A stretch of 64,000 bases of DNA from an uncultured Eubacteriales bacterium. GTDB lineage: Bacteria > Bacillota > Clostridia > Lachnospirales > Lachnospiraceae. Shown here in pieces: positions 52,801 through 62,289 of this stretch. The notes under the pieces were generated by a model. The model was not told the origin of the DNA. It did no database searches and worked only from the letters and a program-made list of their open reading frames with translations. Position numbers and translations under genes: made by a program. The stretch spans positions 62,001-126,000 of the forward strand of contig CATOIK010000004.1 of the NCBI GenBank assembly GCA_951800645.1. The letters are read 5' to 3'. Within the stretch, counting starts at the first letter, position 1. Each line of letters starts with the position of its first letter.

Positions 52801-55800
52801 TACTGCGGCTTCCCATCACGATAGATAACTGCTCCATTCTCGTCCAGCTGTGCCTCATACAAGGTAAACTCTGCTCCGGCCAGTAGTTTTTTCTCCGCAT
52901 CCTCCAGATAGTATTTCTCCACTTCCACCTTGGTATGATCATCATACATAACGAAATTTTGAACATCAGGTGTATTACAAATTTCCACCTCAACCGGTTC
53001 ACTGGCTATAAATCCTGATGGTACTTTCAATTCTTCCAGCACATATAACCCTTCCGGAAGTCCCTCTAAGTAGAGCGGAGAACCACCGGTTGTCCAGTTT
53101 GCCGTCAACACCTCCGGAGTTCCTGCACGATTATTAGTGGACAAATATCTTATCGGTTTCTCATCTTTCTTTTTCAGATAATACCCCTGAGGATAAGTAA
53201 CTGTATCCGATGTATAAACCTTTTCAGCTGCATACAAGGCAATTTCAGCGCCGGGCAGACTGCCAAAACTATAAGTCCCCATTCCTTCTGTTGTGCTGCC
53301 AATCACTTTTGGATGCCCGAAAATCGCCATCTGATTCATGTCCAGAACATCAACCGTGTATTTTTCCACTCCGTCAACCTTATCAATGACTTCTTTAATG
53401 GTTTTATCCACCATTGTCACATTCTGAGACTTGGCCGTCTCCAAAACAGAGATGCCGGTTGGCATGCCTTTCAAATATCCATCCGGAGCTTTTAATTCTT
53501 CCATGATGTAATATCCTGCAGGCAAACGCTTCAGAATATCTGCCTGGCCGTCTGTCTTCTGATCATGGAACGGATCGTTTGGCGTCTTGTCAGAAGTCAC
53601 CCAGGTATTTTCCAGAATATAGCCCTCTCCCAAACGATGATACAGCTTCTTCCGGCTCTGTTCCTGAACCGTATCATCTCCGTCATACAGTTCTTCATGC
53701 ATATTGATACGATAAGCCGCATGATTGTATTCTTCCAGGTTATCACTATCCTGCTGACGGACAAAATCACCGTTCCGGTCATACAAATCCGTGCTCTTGT
53801 CATAGGTTTCTTCACTGCGCTGATAGTATTTCGGTAAACCATGGCTATCGTATACCGGATTCATCTGCTTTTCAAAGTGTCCATTATTGTCATCCATCAG
53901 AACTTCATCATTCATATTCTGGCCTGCCTGGTTTGTATTGACGCTGGTTTCCTTATGACTTTCCTCACCGGTCTCTGACTTCCAGGTACCAGTTATATAG
54001 CCGGATTCTGTATGCTCATAAGATGGCCGATCTTCTGCAGGGATGTCCTGGCCAGAATTATTTGAAACATCCAGCGTGATGTCCTCTCTGTATCCTTCCT
54101 GATTCTCGCCAACCGTTGCAATGCGGGATGTGGTAATTTTATCTCTGGCGATAATATTTCCATGTTCATCTCTACGGATATTTACTGCCCAGACAAGGAT
54201 CTGTTCCTTTCCATCTGATGTCAGCTCCAACACATAAGCCATACCAGTATAGGGATCTACCAGCGCATCACGGTTTCCGTCCCGGTCTAGATGATATACA
54301 AGCGTTCCTTCTCCAACTTCCAGAACCTTATCCTTTGCAGAATAACGAATCTTCGTGAAATCTCCGCCCACAAATTCCAGATACGGCGTTCCGCCTTTAA
54401 ATGCGAAAATAGAATATTCACTATCCGTCTTATTAAAATTGTGTTTATCTGACTCAATCTGCTCCAGCGGTATCCTCTTGTAATTTCGGTCATATCCGTA
54501 AAGAATCTTCTGACCGTCTACTATTTCAGTAACAGTTACTGCCAGGCTATCCAAGTCATAATAGAGAATGTCTGTATCTGGGCGCTGGATTGTTTCTGCT
54601 CTCCAGATATTTCCCTCTGCTTCAACAACTTCTTCTTTATCATTGACACCTGCTGGGTACTTCACTTCATAGAGATTACCATTTTCGTCTCGTTCCTGAA
54701 CAAACTCAACTTTTTCACCGGCGTATCCTTCTTTTACATACATCCTGGTTACATTATTCGTAAGATTCCGCTCAATAACCAGACCTTCATAAGCAAGATC
54801 CTCCGTGTCTCCCGATGGATTAAGAGCAATCGCATCAAACAAGGTCACCGTTGCACCAACTACATAGCGGTTTACATCGTCTGCAGTCTCCAGTTTTTGT
54901 GTAATATAGCCGTATCCGGCAAAGTTTCTGCCTTCATAGACAAGTTCCACTTGCTCGCCTGCAGCTTTCCGACTGGAAAGATACTCCAAAATTCCTTTTT
55001 TCCAGGCATATCCCAGATAATTGCCATTCTCATAGGCATATACCAAAGTTGGGTCATTCCCAATCTCAACCAGCTTTCCATCCACACGGCCGCTTACTTT
55101 GTATGTCACTGTTTTATCGTCCGTAGTATTAGCCGTATCCGCACTGGATTCCTTCACTTTTTCTACCCGCAGCTTAATTGGGTAGTTCTCCACATTCACA
55201 CTTGCCACATTAACAACATCCTGCGGTTTTGTCGCATTCGCAGTCTGGTCATCCGATGGATACTCATAGATTGCAGCCACAACCCTCTCATCTTTGTTGC
55301 CTTCTTTATAATAAGCAACCTGATCAGAATATACTTCTAATGCAATCGGCTTACTTCTGGCATAACCGGCAGGCGGCTTTACCTCAGCAATAACATAGGC
55401 TCCCGCACCAAGCGGCTGCGGTGTTTCCAGATAGCCCACCGTCTGGTCTGCATAAACAAGGGATTTGTTCTTATCCTCGTCTTTCATAAGCCCATCACGG
55501 ACCGTCGTGTAAGATTTCATTGCTACGGTGTGGTTGCCCTTCGCATCTCCAAGATAAATCTGCTCAGCCTCTTCACAGATGGGTGTTCCTGCAGGAACAA
55601 TGCCGGTATAAAGATCCCCCAGTTCAACCTCCTTTCCGGTAATCCGGTCAATCCAGCTTGCACGGCGCTTTATAGGTCGAATATCTGTTGCGCCCATAGC
55701 CGTCAAAAATTCCTTTGTACCGCTTATCAAAGTAGCTTCCTCGTAGAACAGCACCTCTCCAGTTCCATCCGGACGCTCATCCCTCTGGGCCGCATAGATG

Positions 55801-58800
55801 TTGAAAATAGCGCCGTCATGCAGGATGTTCTCATGGGTTTCTGAATCCAGCTTTTCTATACGGAGTCTGGCTGTAAAGAACCGGTTCCGAAGCTTTGTAT
55901 AAGCGTAGCCCTTGTAGGAGCTTTCTCCGTTTGCCTGCAGTCTTGTTTCCCTTTCTTCTGTTGCTGCATTTTCAGGCGCTGCAATGCTCCAAGGAACAAG
56001 CATTGGCGCATATTTTCCCTCGTAAGCGATTGCTGCTCCCTGCATGGTCACAACCTGATCTTTAAACACTCTGCCCGGCTGATTTTCTTCCGTTACCGGC
56101 CCGCCTGGGAATGGCACATTGTCTGCAGTTCCTTTATTTTCTGCGACAGAGCTGTAGCGATAATACTTAGCAACCTTTCCTCTGCCGCTTAAGCCTTCAG
56201 TGAGATAATAAGGTACATCTGCCGTGGTACGGTCATCCTGGAGATTATAGTAGTTCTTGCAGGGTTTGAACTCGCTTTGCGTAAGTGCAAAGTAATCTCC
56301 CATTCCTGTTCCGGTTACACCGTTTCGGATGGAGTCTATATCCATGCCGTACTTATAGACCTCAAAATCACCCTCAGCGTTTCTTCCCTTGATCAGATGA
56401 AGGGCTTCTTCGTTGAAACGGATCTTATACCGCCGCTCCTGCTCATTTTGAGCCATGGATGAGGAATAGTTATAATAGTCATTTGTTATCTCCGGCGACT
56501 GCTGGGAGCCTTCATAGCTGGCGTAAACAGACGGCAGGAACACTTCCTTCGGTTTATCCATCTGGTAATGACGATTCTTAAAATCCTCAAGGCCAGCATA
56601 CTTTGGCTGCTGTTCCACCACCACATAGGTACCGTAGGGCAGCCTTGCGGATGTACCGTAATAATAACCCTCGCTGGTATTGTCTGCAGTTCCATGAAGG
56701 GTGTCGGCAGAAAGGGTCGTAAGGTCGTTATCTCTGCCTCCATTTTCTTCGCTGTCCCATGCCACTGCATAGATTTCATCCAGATCATAAGCAAAGAATG
56801 GCTTCAAATAATTCTCGGACTTGATGATCGCTGCCCGCAGCGCCTCATCATAAAGCTCGTCAGAATAGTTTACCGTTCCGTCAGCATCCTCTGTTTCTGC
56901 ATTATTTTCCAGAACCGGGCGCACCAGCTTCTTGATCTCATCGTCCAAATACCAGTCAATGGCAAACTGGCGCACCATGTCGGAAACCCTGGCATTCTCT
57001 ATGGCATTATCATTTCGGTTTGCCTGGTTTCCAATGGGCTTCCAGGAAGTATAAGTGGGAGCTGCCTCATCCCACTTATCGTTGTTTGCCACGGCGATTC
57101 CATCAAAGAACTTATCATAGTTCAACGCTTCAATCGTTCTGGCCTTTTCTCCGTCCTCCATCTCAATGAGGACGGTTTCAAGAACAGAGGTATATCCGGC
57201 ATTCTGATCTTCGTTGATCAGGCCGTCCTGATAGCTGTAAAGTGTGCCGTTTGCAATGATTGCATCGCGAGAATCCTTGTATAACGGTGCAATCTTATGA
57301 GGTACCCTGGTATAAATCTTGTTTACAAGAGCCGGAAAAGCAGCATTGACCTTCAACGGATCCACTTCTTTGCCTGTCCGGTCAAGCCATACAACATTTC
57401 CATCATTATCCCGGTACAGGCCTTCCAGATTTGACTTCAGATAAGTCTTAAAACGGAAGTTATCCATTTTTAATGCCTCAGCCTTTGTGCCAAGAAGGCC
57501 GCCGAAGGTCTCCGTAAACCAGTCCTTGTGGACATCTCCGTAGGAATTGGTATTGTTGTAGGAGGTGTCATGGATGGTCTTTGTGACTTTGATCTCTTGT
57601 GTAATGGCCCGCTCTTTTACCGGATTTGGGGCCTCATGGGTATTTCCGTCTTCCACAAGATTGTGGTTGCCGTTATAAATCAGCCGCTGGTTTTTGATAA
57701 AGGAAGCGTCCTTATCAAAACCGGCCGCCGTATGCACGCCTGTACCGGCCCCCTGGATCCGCACCAGGTACTCGGATACCTTAACAGAATCTCCTGCCTG
57801 GTATCCCCACACATTGTTGTCCCCGATTTTTTCTATGTCGGCTGCTGTAAGGGTTTTGCTTCCATCCGGCAATGCGATGGTAAAGCCGGAGGTTTTTTCT
57901 CCGGAAAGGTCTGCATCCTTCGCTCCTGCATGGAGAATGTACTGTTTGGAAACCTCATCGTAGTAGACATAGGTACTGCCTGTCGGATCTTTTACCTCCT
58001 CTCTGGAACCTACCACAGCTACCTTGGAGGAAGAAACATCTGTCTGCTCCACTACCTGGTCTTCATAAATGGTCTCGTAAACCCTGCGGCGCACTGGCTC
58101 ATGTCCTGCCCAGCTGCCGTTTCCGTCCTGATACCAGTAATCATAGATTACCTCGCCGGTGCTGTACTTTAAATACTCGGTTCCGGGCCGGTAGGTATAC
58201 GCATTCTGAGGCATACCGTTTTCATCAATGGTAAAGTCCGGTCTTAGATAAATCTGATATTTTCCGGAATTTCCCGGCAAGGCGTTGGCCACGATGCTCT
58301 CGCCGCTGTACTCTCGCATCACATAGCGATTGGTTGCCTCGCTTAGTTTAAAGAGATAGGCGTTTGTAATCTCACCAGCATCATTCTTTCGATAAAGCAG
58401 GGCTTTCTTTGGATTCATACCGGCCGCAATGCAGACTGTGGTGTTAGAACCATCCATGGTGATCCCCTGCAGGCTACCGTAGGTATAGACCTCTTTAGAC
58501 ACAAAGTAATTAAGAATCGCATCAATAAGAGACTTATTGGTCGTCACACCATCTATGTTAATGGTAAACTCCGGCATACCGTACCGCTCCCCTTCCGGTT
58601 CGTCAAAAACGGAATGATCAGGAGTGGAATAACCGTCCTTATAAGGTGTATCCACGCCAATCTGGCGAAGCATCTGTTCTAATTCATACTTCACATAGCG
58701 CAGGTTTTCATCATCGTCAGTGAAACTGCTAAGGTAAGCTGCCGCATCTTCGGGCGCTGCACTGTCGTAGGTAATGGTCTCTGCCTCATAACCGATTCCG

Positions 58801-61800
58801 CTATAAAGTACCGGAAAGTCCTTCTCTGCATCAGGATTTAAAATCTGGTTTCCATCTTTATCCCGCTTGGATATGGTATTGTCCTTTGCCGTCTCATAAA
58901 GCGGTTCTTCCGTGGCATATACCCACTGGCCGCCTACCGGAACCTGCACCGTAACGCTGCTGGTTTTCACATTATCAAAATAGAAGTCCGCTCCCTCCGG
59001 AATTCCGTCAAACACTACATCAAAACCGTTTACCGCCCCATTGGAGCGGATTTCCACAGAAAGCAGATTTTCCCGGTTTCCGTAAGCCTCATTTGCCTCC
59101 GGGAAAGTCACTGCATGCATCAGCTTCTGCTCAATCCAGGCAGTTCCCACCGGATAAGATTTGGAATCCTGGGTTTCTCCGTAGTCATTCCGGTTTTCGT
59201 CTGTGGCATTCGTTATCTCCATATTTTTTCCGGTGATGGAAAGCTCATAACCTTCGGACCGGGTCAGCTCCTTGATATAATAGCTTCCAAGAATCAGAGG
59301 GCGTCCAATCCAGCAGTCTCCGTTGACGGTCACATTGTCCCGATATATCCGGCCGGTTTCCTCATCCTCATACTCCTTGCGATAACCGTCCATGTCATAC
59401 AGGTTTTTAGGATACGCTTTTCCAGTGTACTCTATCTGGCCGGTCTTATAGTGATAGATGCTGTGAGGCTTCTCCGTAATGGTAAGAAACGATGCGTCTC
59501 CATTCTTATCGGTTGTGGCTACTGCCACCAGGTCATTGGCATCAAAGACAATGCCGGTGCCTTGTTTCACAGAGCCGTCTGGGTTCCGCTGGGTATCTGG
59601 GCCATAGATGGGGTCTGCGGCAAATAGGCCATAAACAGCGCCTTCCAAAGCAGCGTCTCCCTGAGTATCGCCGTAGGCGTCATATTCTTTTGTTTCTCCT
59701 GCAGCAAGCTCCATGTCCTTTTTGTTGATGTGGATCTGACCGGGAACACGGTGGTCATACACAATCCAGGAATGAAGCATCTTGTCGGCTGGGCCTGGAT
59801 CTACGGCAGGCTGGCTGTCGCCGATGGGGGAATCCAGGTCAATATATCCGCCGCCATCTTCGGAAGTAACCGCAAACTGGTTCTCTCCTTTGTCCGCTCT
59901 GTCAGAGGGTTTGGCTGCACGGAACAATGCTGCAGGCTTTTTCTTGTCTTCCGTATTGGACGGAGTGGCTCTGTAGGAATTGCTTGGGGTTGCAGTAAGG
60001 GTCTGTCCTTTATCTGTCGCTGTATTGGATGGACTAGCAGAATCAATGTTATTCTGGCCAGTTCCCTGGCTATTGTCCCCATCAATCTTCAGATCATTTT
60101 CCAGGACTTCTTCATCCAGAGCCGGGTCATAAACCTCGTCATACTCTGCCACTACATTTATGGCGATACTTTCCCCGGAAGCCAGGGATTCCGGAAGGCC
60201 AATAAACCGGCGCAGAGCCTGGACGGCTTTGTCGCCAAAACTTAAATCATAGTCTTCCGTCAGGTACGGACTGCCGGCGGAAGACTCAGAATCCGTAGCT
60301 GCTCTCCGCTTTATGGGCTGGCCGGATATGGTGTTGATGAGATGGGCAGCGCCGGCCGCTCCCGCTTCTTCTCCTTCCTCATCTTCCTTGCCGTCCCCGG
60401 ATAACTGATCTCTGGCATAACCTTCCACGATGATGTCCTCATTGCTGCACTTCGTCCATTCGTAAGACTTTCCTGCCTCGGAAGATGCAGTGGTAATGAT
60501 CTCAATCGGCACATCATCCGGATGGCCGTTCTGACCGTGGATGATGTACCCGTTTCTGGCTTCTACCTCCCGGAAGGTATAGGAATAGCGTAGGTTAATG
60601 AAGTTTTCATAGGCGCTGTCTCTGGCCTGCCTACATCCGGATTTTTCAAATGCCTGGGCCTCACTGGCCGCCTTTGTACCGCCTACAATCCAATGATGAT
60701 GGGTACCGCTGCTTTTTCTGGCAGCGGTATCACATTCCTTTACGGCAGCTCTCCATTCCTCCATTAAAGCCTCGTACTCTGCCATGGCGTCCTCATAATC
60801 GGCCTGTGCATCCGGGTCATCCCCCGCAGGCGGATCCGGCTCCGGCGGCTCCGGATGGCCATTACAATAAGTATGCCGAAAATCATAGTAACGCTGGTCG
60901 GAATGGGAAATGCAGCCATTCTCGTCCGTCTTCATATCATCCTCAAAAATCAGCCAGTTTTTCCATGTGGTGGGTGCCTCCCGCATATTCGCCTCTGCCA
61001 AAGCCCCGCCGGTTTCATCGTCTCCAAGTTCCGTCTGATCCGGAAATGCCTCCAATACCTGCCAGATAGCATTTTGCAGAGGATAGCCAGTTTCGTAGTC
61101 CTTTTTCGTCAGCTCCACATGGTAGTTGCTTTCAAAGGTTTCTGAATGCTGATAAATCTTTACATCAATTCCCTCTCCGCCGTTTAAATGTCCGTTGTCT
61201 TCGCCGGTGTCCGGCAATATGGGCTGTCCGGATGTTTTTCCAGTTGTAATATAGAATACCGGATAGCTTTCTTCTACATGGCCTTTTACCCTGGCAAGCT
61301 GCTGTGCGCCGGGCCAGGGGGAGCCATCCGCTTTGCTGGCTTTGAAATACTCAATCCGTCCGGATACTTCCAATACCTTGAAGATAGCAGGATTATAGGT
61401 GACTTTTATAATTGTTGGCGGATGCTTGTCCGTTTCTCCAACAGCCGGAGGAAGACCGGTATCTGCCTCCAGCCACTGAAGAAAAATTCCGGTGGTTCCT
61501 TCCACTACCTGAGGTTCATATCTTTTTCCGTTATACTCATAGGGAAGCGCCTGGAAATCGCAGTATTCTTTAAAATACTCCCAGTCCTTTACTCCAGCTT
61601 TTTCAAATAATTTTTCTTTGCTGATCACGCCGGGGCTTTCCAGAAGTTTGTACATGGGAAGTGCTGTCTCCGGGGTTTTGTGTACCATAACCGTATCCAA
61701 CACTTCCTTGGCAGACTTGGCTCCTTCCGGGACATTGTCCAGCATGGCGAATTCATTGATTTTCTGGTTTACCCAGGCGTTTTCACCTTCTTTCCAGGCT

Positions 61801-62207
61801 ACTTTTTTGGCTTCATCTCTTGAAATAGACCGAGGAAAATGCCTTTGGATAATAGTCCAATCCCCATCATAACTTCCAAATGCTCCTATATAAGCCCAGA
61901 AAAGCTTTTTCTGTTCCAAAGTTCCTTTCGCGTAGTCTACATCTGCGTTAATCTTGGAATAATCCATCTGGCTGTTTGCCGCTGCGCCATGATTCAGGCA
62001 GAGAAACCAGCTATCGCTCCCCTCTCCTTCTACTCTCCCTTTCAAATAGGGACTTCCCGGCGTACCGGAATTTACAAAAGCAAGGCCAAACCCATAGGCT
62101 GTCAGATTACCTGGAAGATAGGGCAGCATGGACATGTTTAACATAATCCCAGCCAGGGCTGCCGCTACTATTCGTTCCCCTTTTCCTTTAAAAATAGTTT
62201 TCCTCAT
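46824..62207 (-). CDS. giant (5127 aa) multi Cna-B/SpaA-domain surface protein fused at its C-terminus to a second signal-peptide/TM protein
   Basis: N-terminal signal peptide; many Cna-B signatures (LPAGYYIMEELKAPDGYLKG, GAEFTLYEA, LHEVKAPAGYN); LPRTG + TM + KKEK at residues ~4764-4800; then KKRWSYLVLTGILLTIFFLFAFAFQSKAAETE and a final TM. Confidence 0.9.
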   Translation of the reverse strand: MRKTIFKGKGERIVAAALAGIMLNMSMLPYLPGNLTAYGFGLAFVNSGTPGSPYLKGRVEGEGSDSWFLCLNHGAAANSQMDYSKINADVDYAKGTLEQKKLFWAYIGAFGSYDGDWTIIQRHFPRSISRDEAKKVAWKEGENAWVNQKINEFAMLDNVPEGAKSAKEVLDTVMVHKTPETALPMYKLLESPGVISKEKLFEKAGVKDWEYFKEYCDFQALPYEYNGKRYEPQVVEGTTGIFLQWLEADTGLPPAVGETDKHPPTIIKVTYNPAIFKVLEVSGRIEYFKASKADGSPWPGAQQLARVKGHVEESYPVFYITTGKTSGQPILPDTGEDNGHLNGGEGIDVKIYQHSETFESNYHVELTKKDYETGYPLQNAIWQVLEAFPDQTELGDDETGGALAEANMREAPTTWKNWLIFEDDMKTDENGCISHSDQRYYDFRHTYCNGHPEPPEPDPPAGDDPDAQADYEDAMAEYEALMEEWRAAVKECDTAARKSSGTHHHWIVGGTKAASEAQAFEKSGCRQARDSAYENFINLRYSYTFREVEARNGYIIHGQNGHPDDVPIEIITTASSEAGKSYEWTKCSNEDIIVEGYARDQLSGDGKEDEEGEEAGAAGAAHLINTISGQPIKRRAATDSESSAGSPYLTEDYDLSFGDKAVQALRRFIGLPESLASGESIAINVVAEYDEVYDPALDEEVLENDLKIDGDNSQGTGQNNIDSASPSNTATDKGQTLTATPSNSYRATPSNTEDKKKPAALFRAAKPSDRADKGENQFAVTSEDGGGYIDLDSPIGDSQPAVDPGPADKMLHSWIVYDHRVPGQIHINKKDMELAAGETKEYDAYGDTQGDAALEGAVYGLFAADPIYGPDTQRNPDGSVKQGTGIVFDANDLVAVATTDKNGDASFLTITEKPHSIYHYKTGQIEYTGKAYPKNLYDMDGYRKEYEDEETGRIYRDNVTVNGDCWIGRPLILGSYYIKELTRSEGYELSITGKNMEITNATDENRNDYGETQDSKSYPVGTAWIEQKLMHAVTFPEANEAYGNRENLLSVEIRSNGAVNGFDVVFDGIPEGADFYFDNVKTSSVTVQVPVGGQWVYATEEPLYETAKDNTISKRDKDGNQILNPDAEKDFPVLYSGIGYEAETITYDSAAPEDAAAYLSSFTDDDENLRYVKYELEQMLRQIGVDTPYKDGYSTPDHSVFDEPEGERYGMPEFTINIDGVTTNKSLIDAILNYFVSKEVYTYGSLQGITMDGSNTTVCIAAGMNPKKALLYRKNDAGEITNAYLFKLSEATNRYVMREYSGESIVANALPGNSGKYQIYLRPDFTIDENGMPQNAYTYRPGTEYLKYSTGEVIYDYWYQDGNGSWAGHEPVRRRVYETIYEDQVVEQTDVSSSKVAVVGSREEVKDPTGSTYVYYDEVSKQYILHAGAKDADLSGEKTSGFTIALPDGSKTLTAADIEKIGDNNVWGYQAGDSVKVSEYLVRIQGAGTGVHTAAGFDKDASFIKNQRLIYNGNHNLVEDGNTHEAPNPVKERAITQEIKVTKTIHDTSYNNTNSYGDVHKDWFTETFGGLLGTKAEALKMDNFRFKTYLKSNLEGLYRDNDGNVVWLDRTGKEVDPLKVNAAFPALVNKIYTRVPHKIAPLYKDSRDAIIANGTLYSYQDGLINEDQNAGYTSVLETVLIEMEDGEKARTIEALNYDKFFDGIAVANNDKWDEAAPTYTSWKPIGNQANRNDNAIENARVSDMVRQFAIDWYLDDEIKKLVRPVLENNAETEDADGTVNYSDELYDEALRAAIIKSENYLKPFFAYDLDEIYAVAWDSEENGGRDNDLTTLSADTLHGTADNTSEGYYYGTSARLPYGTYVVVEQQPKYAGLEDFKNRHYQMDKPKEVFLPSVYASYEGSQQSPEITNDYYNYSSSMAQNEQERRYKIRFNEEALHLIKGRNAEGDFEVYKYGMDIDSIRNGVTGTGMGDYFALTQSEFKPCKNYYNLQDDRTTADVPYYLTEGLSGRGKVAKYYRYSSVAENKGTADNVPFPGGPVTEENQPGRVFKDQVVTMQGAAIAYEGKYAPMLVPWSIAAPENAATEERETRLQANGESSYKGYAYTKLRNRFFTARLRIEKLDSETHENILHDGAIFNIYAAQRDERPDGTGEVLFYEEATLISGTKEFLTAMGATDIRPIKRRASWIDRITGKEVELGDLYTGIVPAGTPICEEAEQIYLGDAKGNHTVAMKSYTTVRDGLMKDEDKNKSLVYADQTVGYLETPQPLGAGAYVIAEVKPPAGYARSKPIALEVYSDQVAYYKEGNKDERVVAAIYEYPSDDQTANATKPQDVVNVASVNVENYPIKLRVEKVKESSADTANTTDDKTVTYKVSGRVDGKLVEIGNDPTLVYAYENGNYLGYAWKKGILEYLSSRKAAGEQVELVYEGRNFAGYGYITQKLETADDVNRYVVGATVTLFDAIALNPSGDTEDLAYEGLVIERNLTNNVTRMYVKEGYAGEKVEFVQERDENGNLYEVKYPAGVNDKEEVVEAEGNIWRAETIQRPDTDILYYDLDSLAVTVTEIVDGQKILYGYDRNYKRIPLEQIESDKHNFNKTDSEYSIFAFKGGTPYLEFVGGDFTKIRYSAKDKVLEVGEGTLVYHLDRDGNRDALVDPYTGMAYVLELTSDGKEQILVWAVNIRRDEHGNIIARDKITTSRIATVGENQEGYREDITLDVSNNSGQDIPAEDRPSYEHTESGYITGTWKSETGEESHKETSVNTNQAGQNMNDEVLMDDNNGHFEKQMNPVYDSHGLPKYYQRSEETYDKSTDLYDRNGDFVRQQDSDNLEEYNHAAYRINMHEELYDGDDTVQEQSRKKLYHRLGEGYILENTWVTSDKTPNDPFHDQKTDGQADILKRLPAGYYIMEELKAPDGYLKGMPTGISVLETAKSQNVTMVDKTIKEVIDKVDGVEKYTVDVLDMNQMAIFGHPKVIGSTTEGMGTYSFGSLPGAEIALYAAEKVYTSDTVTYPQGYYLKKKDEKPIRYLSTNNRAGTPEVLTANWTTGGSPLYLEGLPEGLYVLEELKVPSGFIASEPVEVEICNTPDVQNFVMYDDHTKVEVEKYYLEDAEKKLLAGAEFTLYEAQLDENGAVIYRDGKPQYYKSKAVDSWVSGDREDYEGFIPAFEEMYRNYGVQAGTSVSWESNGQIRTAEFVSAEILGSSMSGGAESIFPTSAVVLYRTSDEHDIRITVYGETGRKTGRDFTFEYQFDYRQLPEVNRYANSYQTLEGRRRLNYLPSGAKYVLVETLAPKGYAKAEDMVLTVIDTVDVQRYHVENQEGQLIISKEVKDRKGELTGAHLGLYRADGAGEFVQAPEYLETDWITGQDGVYTERDFINNRIPDGYVQGDLKPHTIKRLDSGIYYLAELHSPGYYTTFEPVRIEYRQEDEIRIIRVTDVPVEGTVEIVKTDKEGTQLSRAVFELTAYCQNDMRTPVLTRSVSSQTGKVKVSGLPIGEIQKDGSIQPYWYKLREVTPPDGFSVNTQIFKWQFAPDKQGVSYAWGESAEESIVVTDEKTRVSISKKDFDALGDDNSNSTFVAGAKLAVYEITGRDEEDNLVYDEANPVEAWTTRQDETAHVLEGLIAGRSYLLKELQAPAGYNLMKPVMFTLSADGRRIVNISNRLNTITVSYITSGTEHVDTDSKDMDSIQSVTLKGRYAVKVTNTVTDAEGTVIAVWTASEDDYVLHEFDGLQDGAAYTITERTLYSDGTEAVTARTTRIIDFAEDGTFRVPGRKTENVTLSLAYADGIEIASFRPSENVPEQIIKNNVSPENPRITMRNHNGKPGDALDPTQAVWNTVTIVNTANITCDMNLTIRTDENTTVLDPGTGVCEGNHITFTERSVKPLESRTLSFMTEASGQEASVTAVLKHNGGTVAATKTVPVLQEDRLTIHNELTGSGKRLYADETSRFTIRLYSAAGKELKGRYAFDGSRTGTIKSGDTVTLAGNEYITIDPGLYKGIHYEVIREADGREVTAWGTTGTVPEGAGSCAVFTRWLPDTSERELFKKGKSYLLTETTAYTDGTVLESNKLQIELNDMASIEHIIASDRKTKVIISKQDITNNAEQPGNHMAILDKAGNEIASWVSTDKPHQLEGVLTPGETYILREKQPVDGYSYAADIPFTVNQDGTVDAIVMVNKPTYIQASKAEITGEEEVPGCEMELCDKAGDVILSWISTDKPKEIVGVLKAGEEYTLVERRPADGFAYAKEIKFKVSLDGSIDKIQMRDEETKLEVRKVAIATGSNAEPIKGAMLQILNEDKSPATAANTTEDFAKGQELIFESQTDFVKILCQLIAGQKYYLHEVTPASGYAYAEDMPFTISKDGGNDIVVMVDKPTHVIVSKTDITGEREQPGNHMAILDKDGKEVVSWVSTDKPKEIVGVLSAGEEYILVERRPADGFSYALEVKFKVSLDGSIDKVQMKNAETQIEILKVSEATGKPLVGAEFQILDEYGVIYDSWTSMTESHQVTGKLIADKVYYLHEVKAPAGYNRMADLEFKVPRGAETLVLTAKNKKLGGDIPSTSYITFRKMSEDGIYLPGATFEFYDSDGSLYTTAISDDAGMIKIELPADGSYTFREVKAPEGYLINPELYSFKIVNGRLESQIKSIRNVKAPDIILTKLDGEYKNPLSGAVFKIWNDTGYVATGRTDENGILNFAPDRTGVYHVQEMQAPDGYKLDDTIYELTVHPDGSVSGTTVIYNFKQPIKIGKVHASYTHRLSGRGFSAFGLNGVIIPGLPRTGDWSSISWVVHALIFMAAAWLLLVLWKKEKLEGQGGDGNITKKRWSYLVLTGILLTIFFLFAFAFQSKAAETEIARTGPETITSISAPFSDDPENHIPEEYIEQDGQSYRLENYEVVEVELPEQMITASDIITYEDVEAADQIPAQAEVEVLNDNSGAVVIKTVPLKDYEYTDYRWENDFYFPVIVEDSDADYYAMGNELIPNVEENPFEGYEDALLDYMGLNPEAYVIDAVEWTSEPWETEGIVYRQAMATGRKMVATVTARYEGLVSIEAFSAKEIHAKYVLEASVVPEITEPELESGEDSDNAGKKSLWESLLDWIMQNKILASVIALLMLLLLVALILYILSRNKKKEVASDGRKV
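48856..49100 (-). repeat. Cna-B module repeat unit (DNA-level direct repeat)
   Basis: Encodes SWVSTDKPKEIVGVLSAGEEYILVERRPADGFSYALEVKFKVSLDGSIDKVQMKN; close copy at 49440-49690. Confidence 0.75.
49440..49690 (-). repeat. Cna-B module repeat unit (DNA-level direct repeat)
   Basis: Encodes SWISTDKPKEIVGVLKAGEEYTLVERRPADGFAYAKEIKFKVSLDGSIDKIQMRD. Confidence 0.75.
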
Positions 62208-62231
62208 AATATGTTCCCTCTTAAAAAGAAG

Positions 62232-62266
62232 AAACGACAGCTACCAATTTCTGATAGCTGCCGTTT
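62232..62266 (-). terminator. hairpin between transglutaminase-like gene and giant gene (terminator/attenuator)
   Basis: AAACGaCAGCTA/TAGCTGcCGTTT stem followed on minus by TTCTTTTT, ~25 nt before the giant gene ATG. Confidence 0.7.
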
Positions 62267-62289
62267 TATTAAGTCTTTTCTTTTTATCT

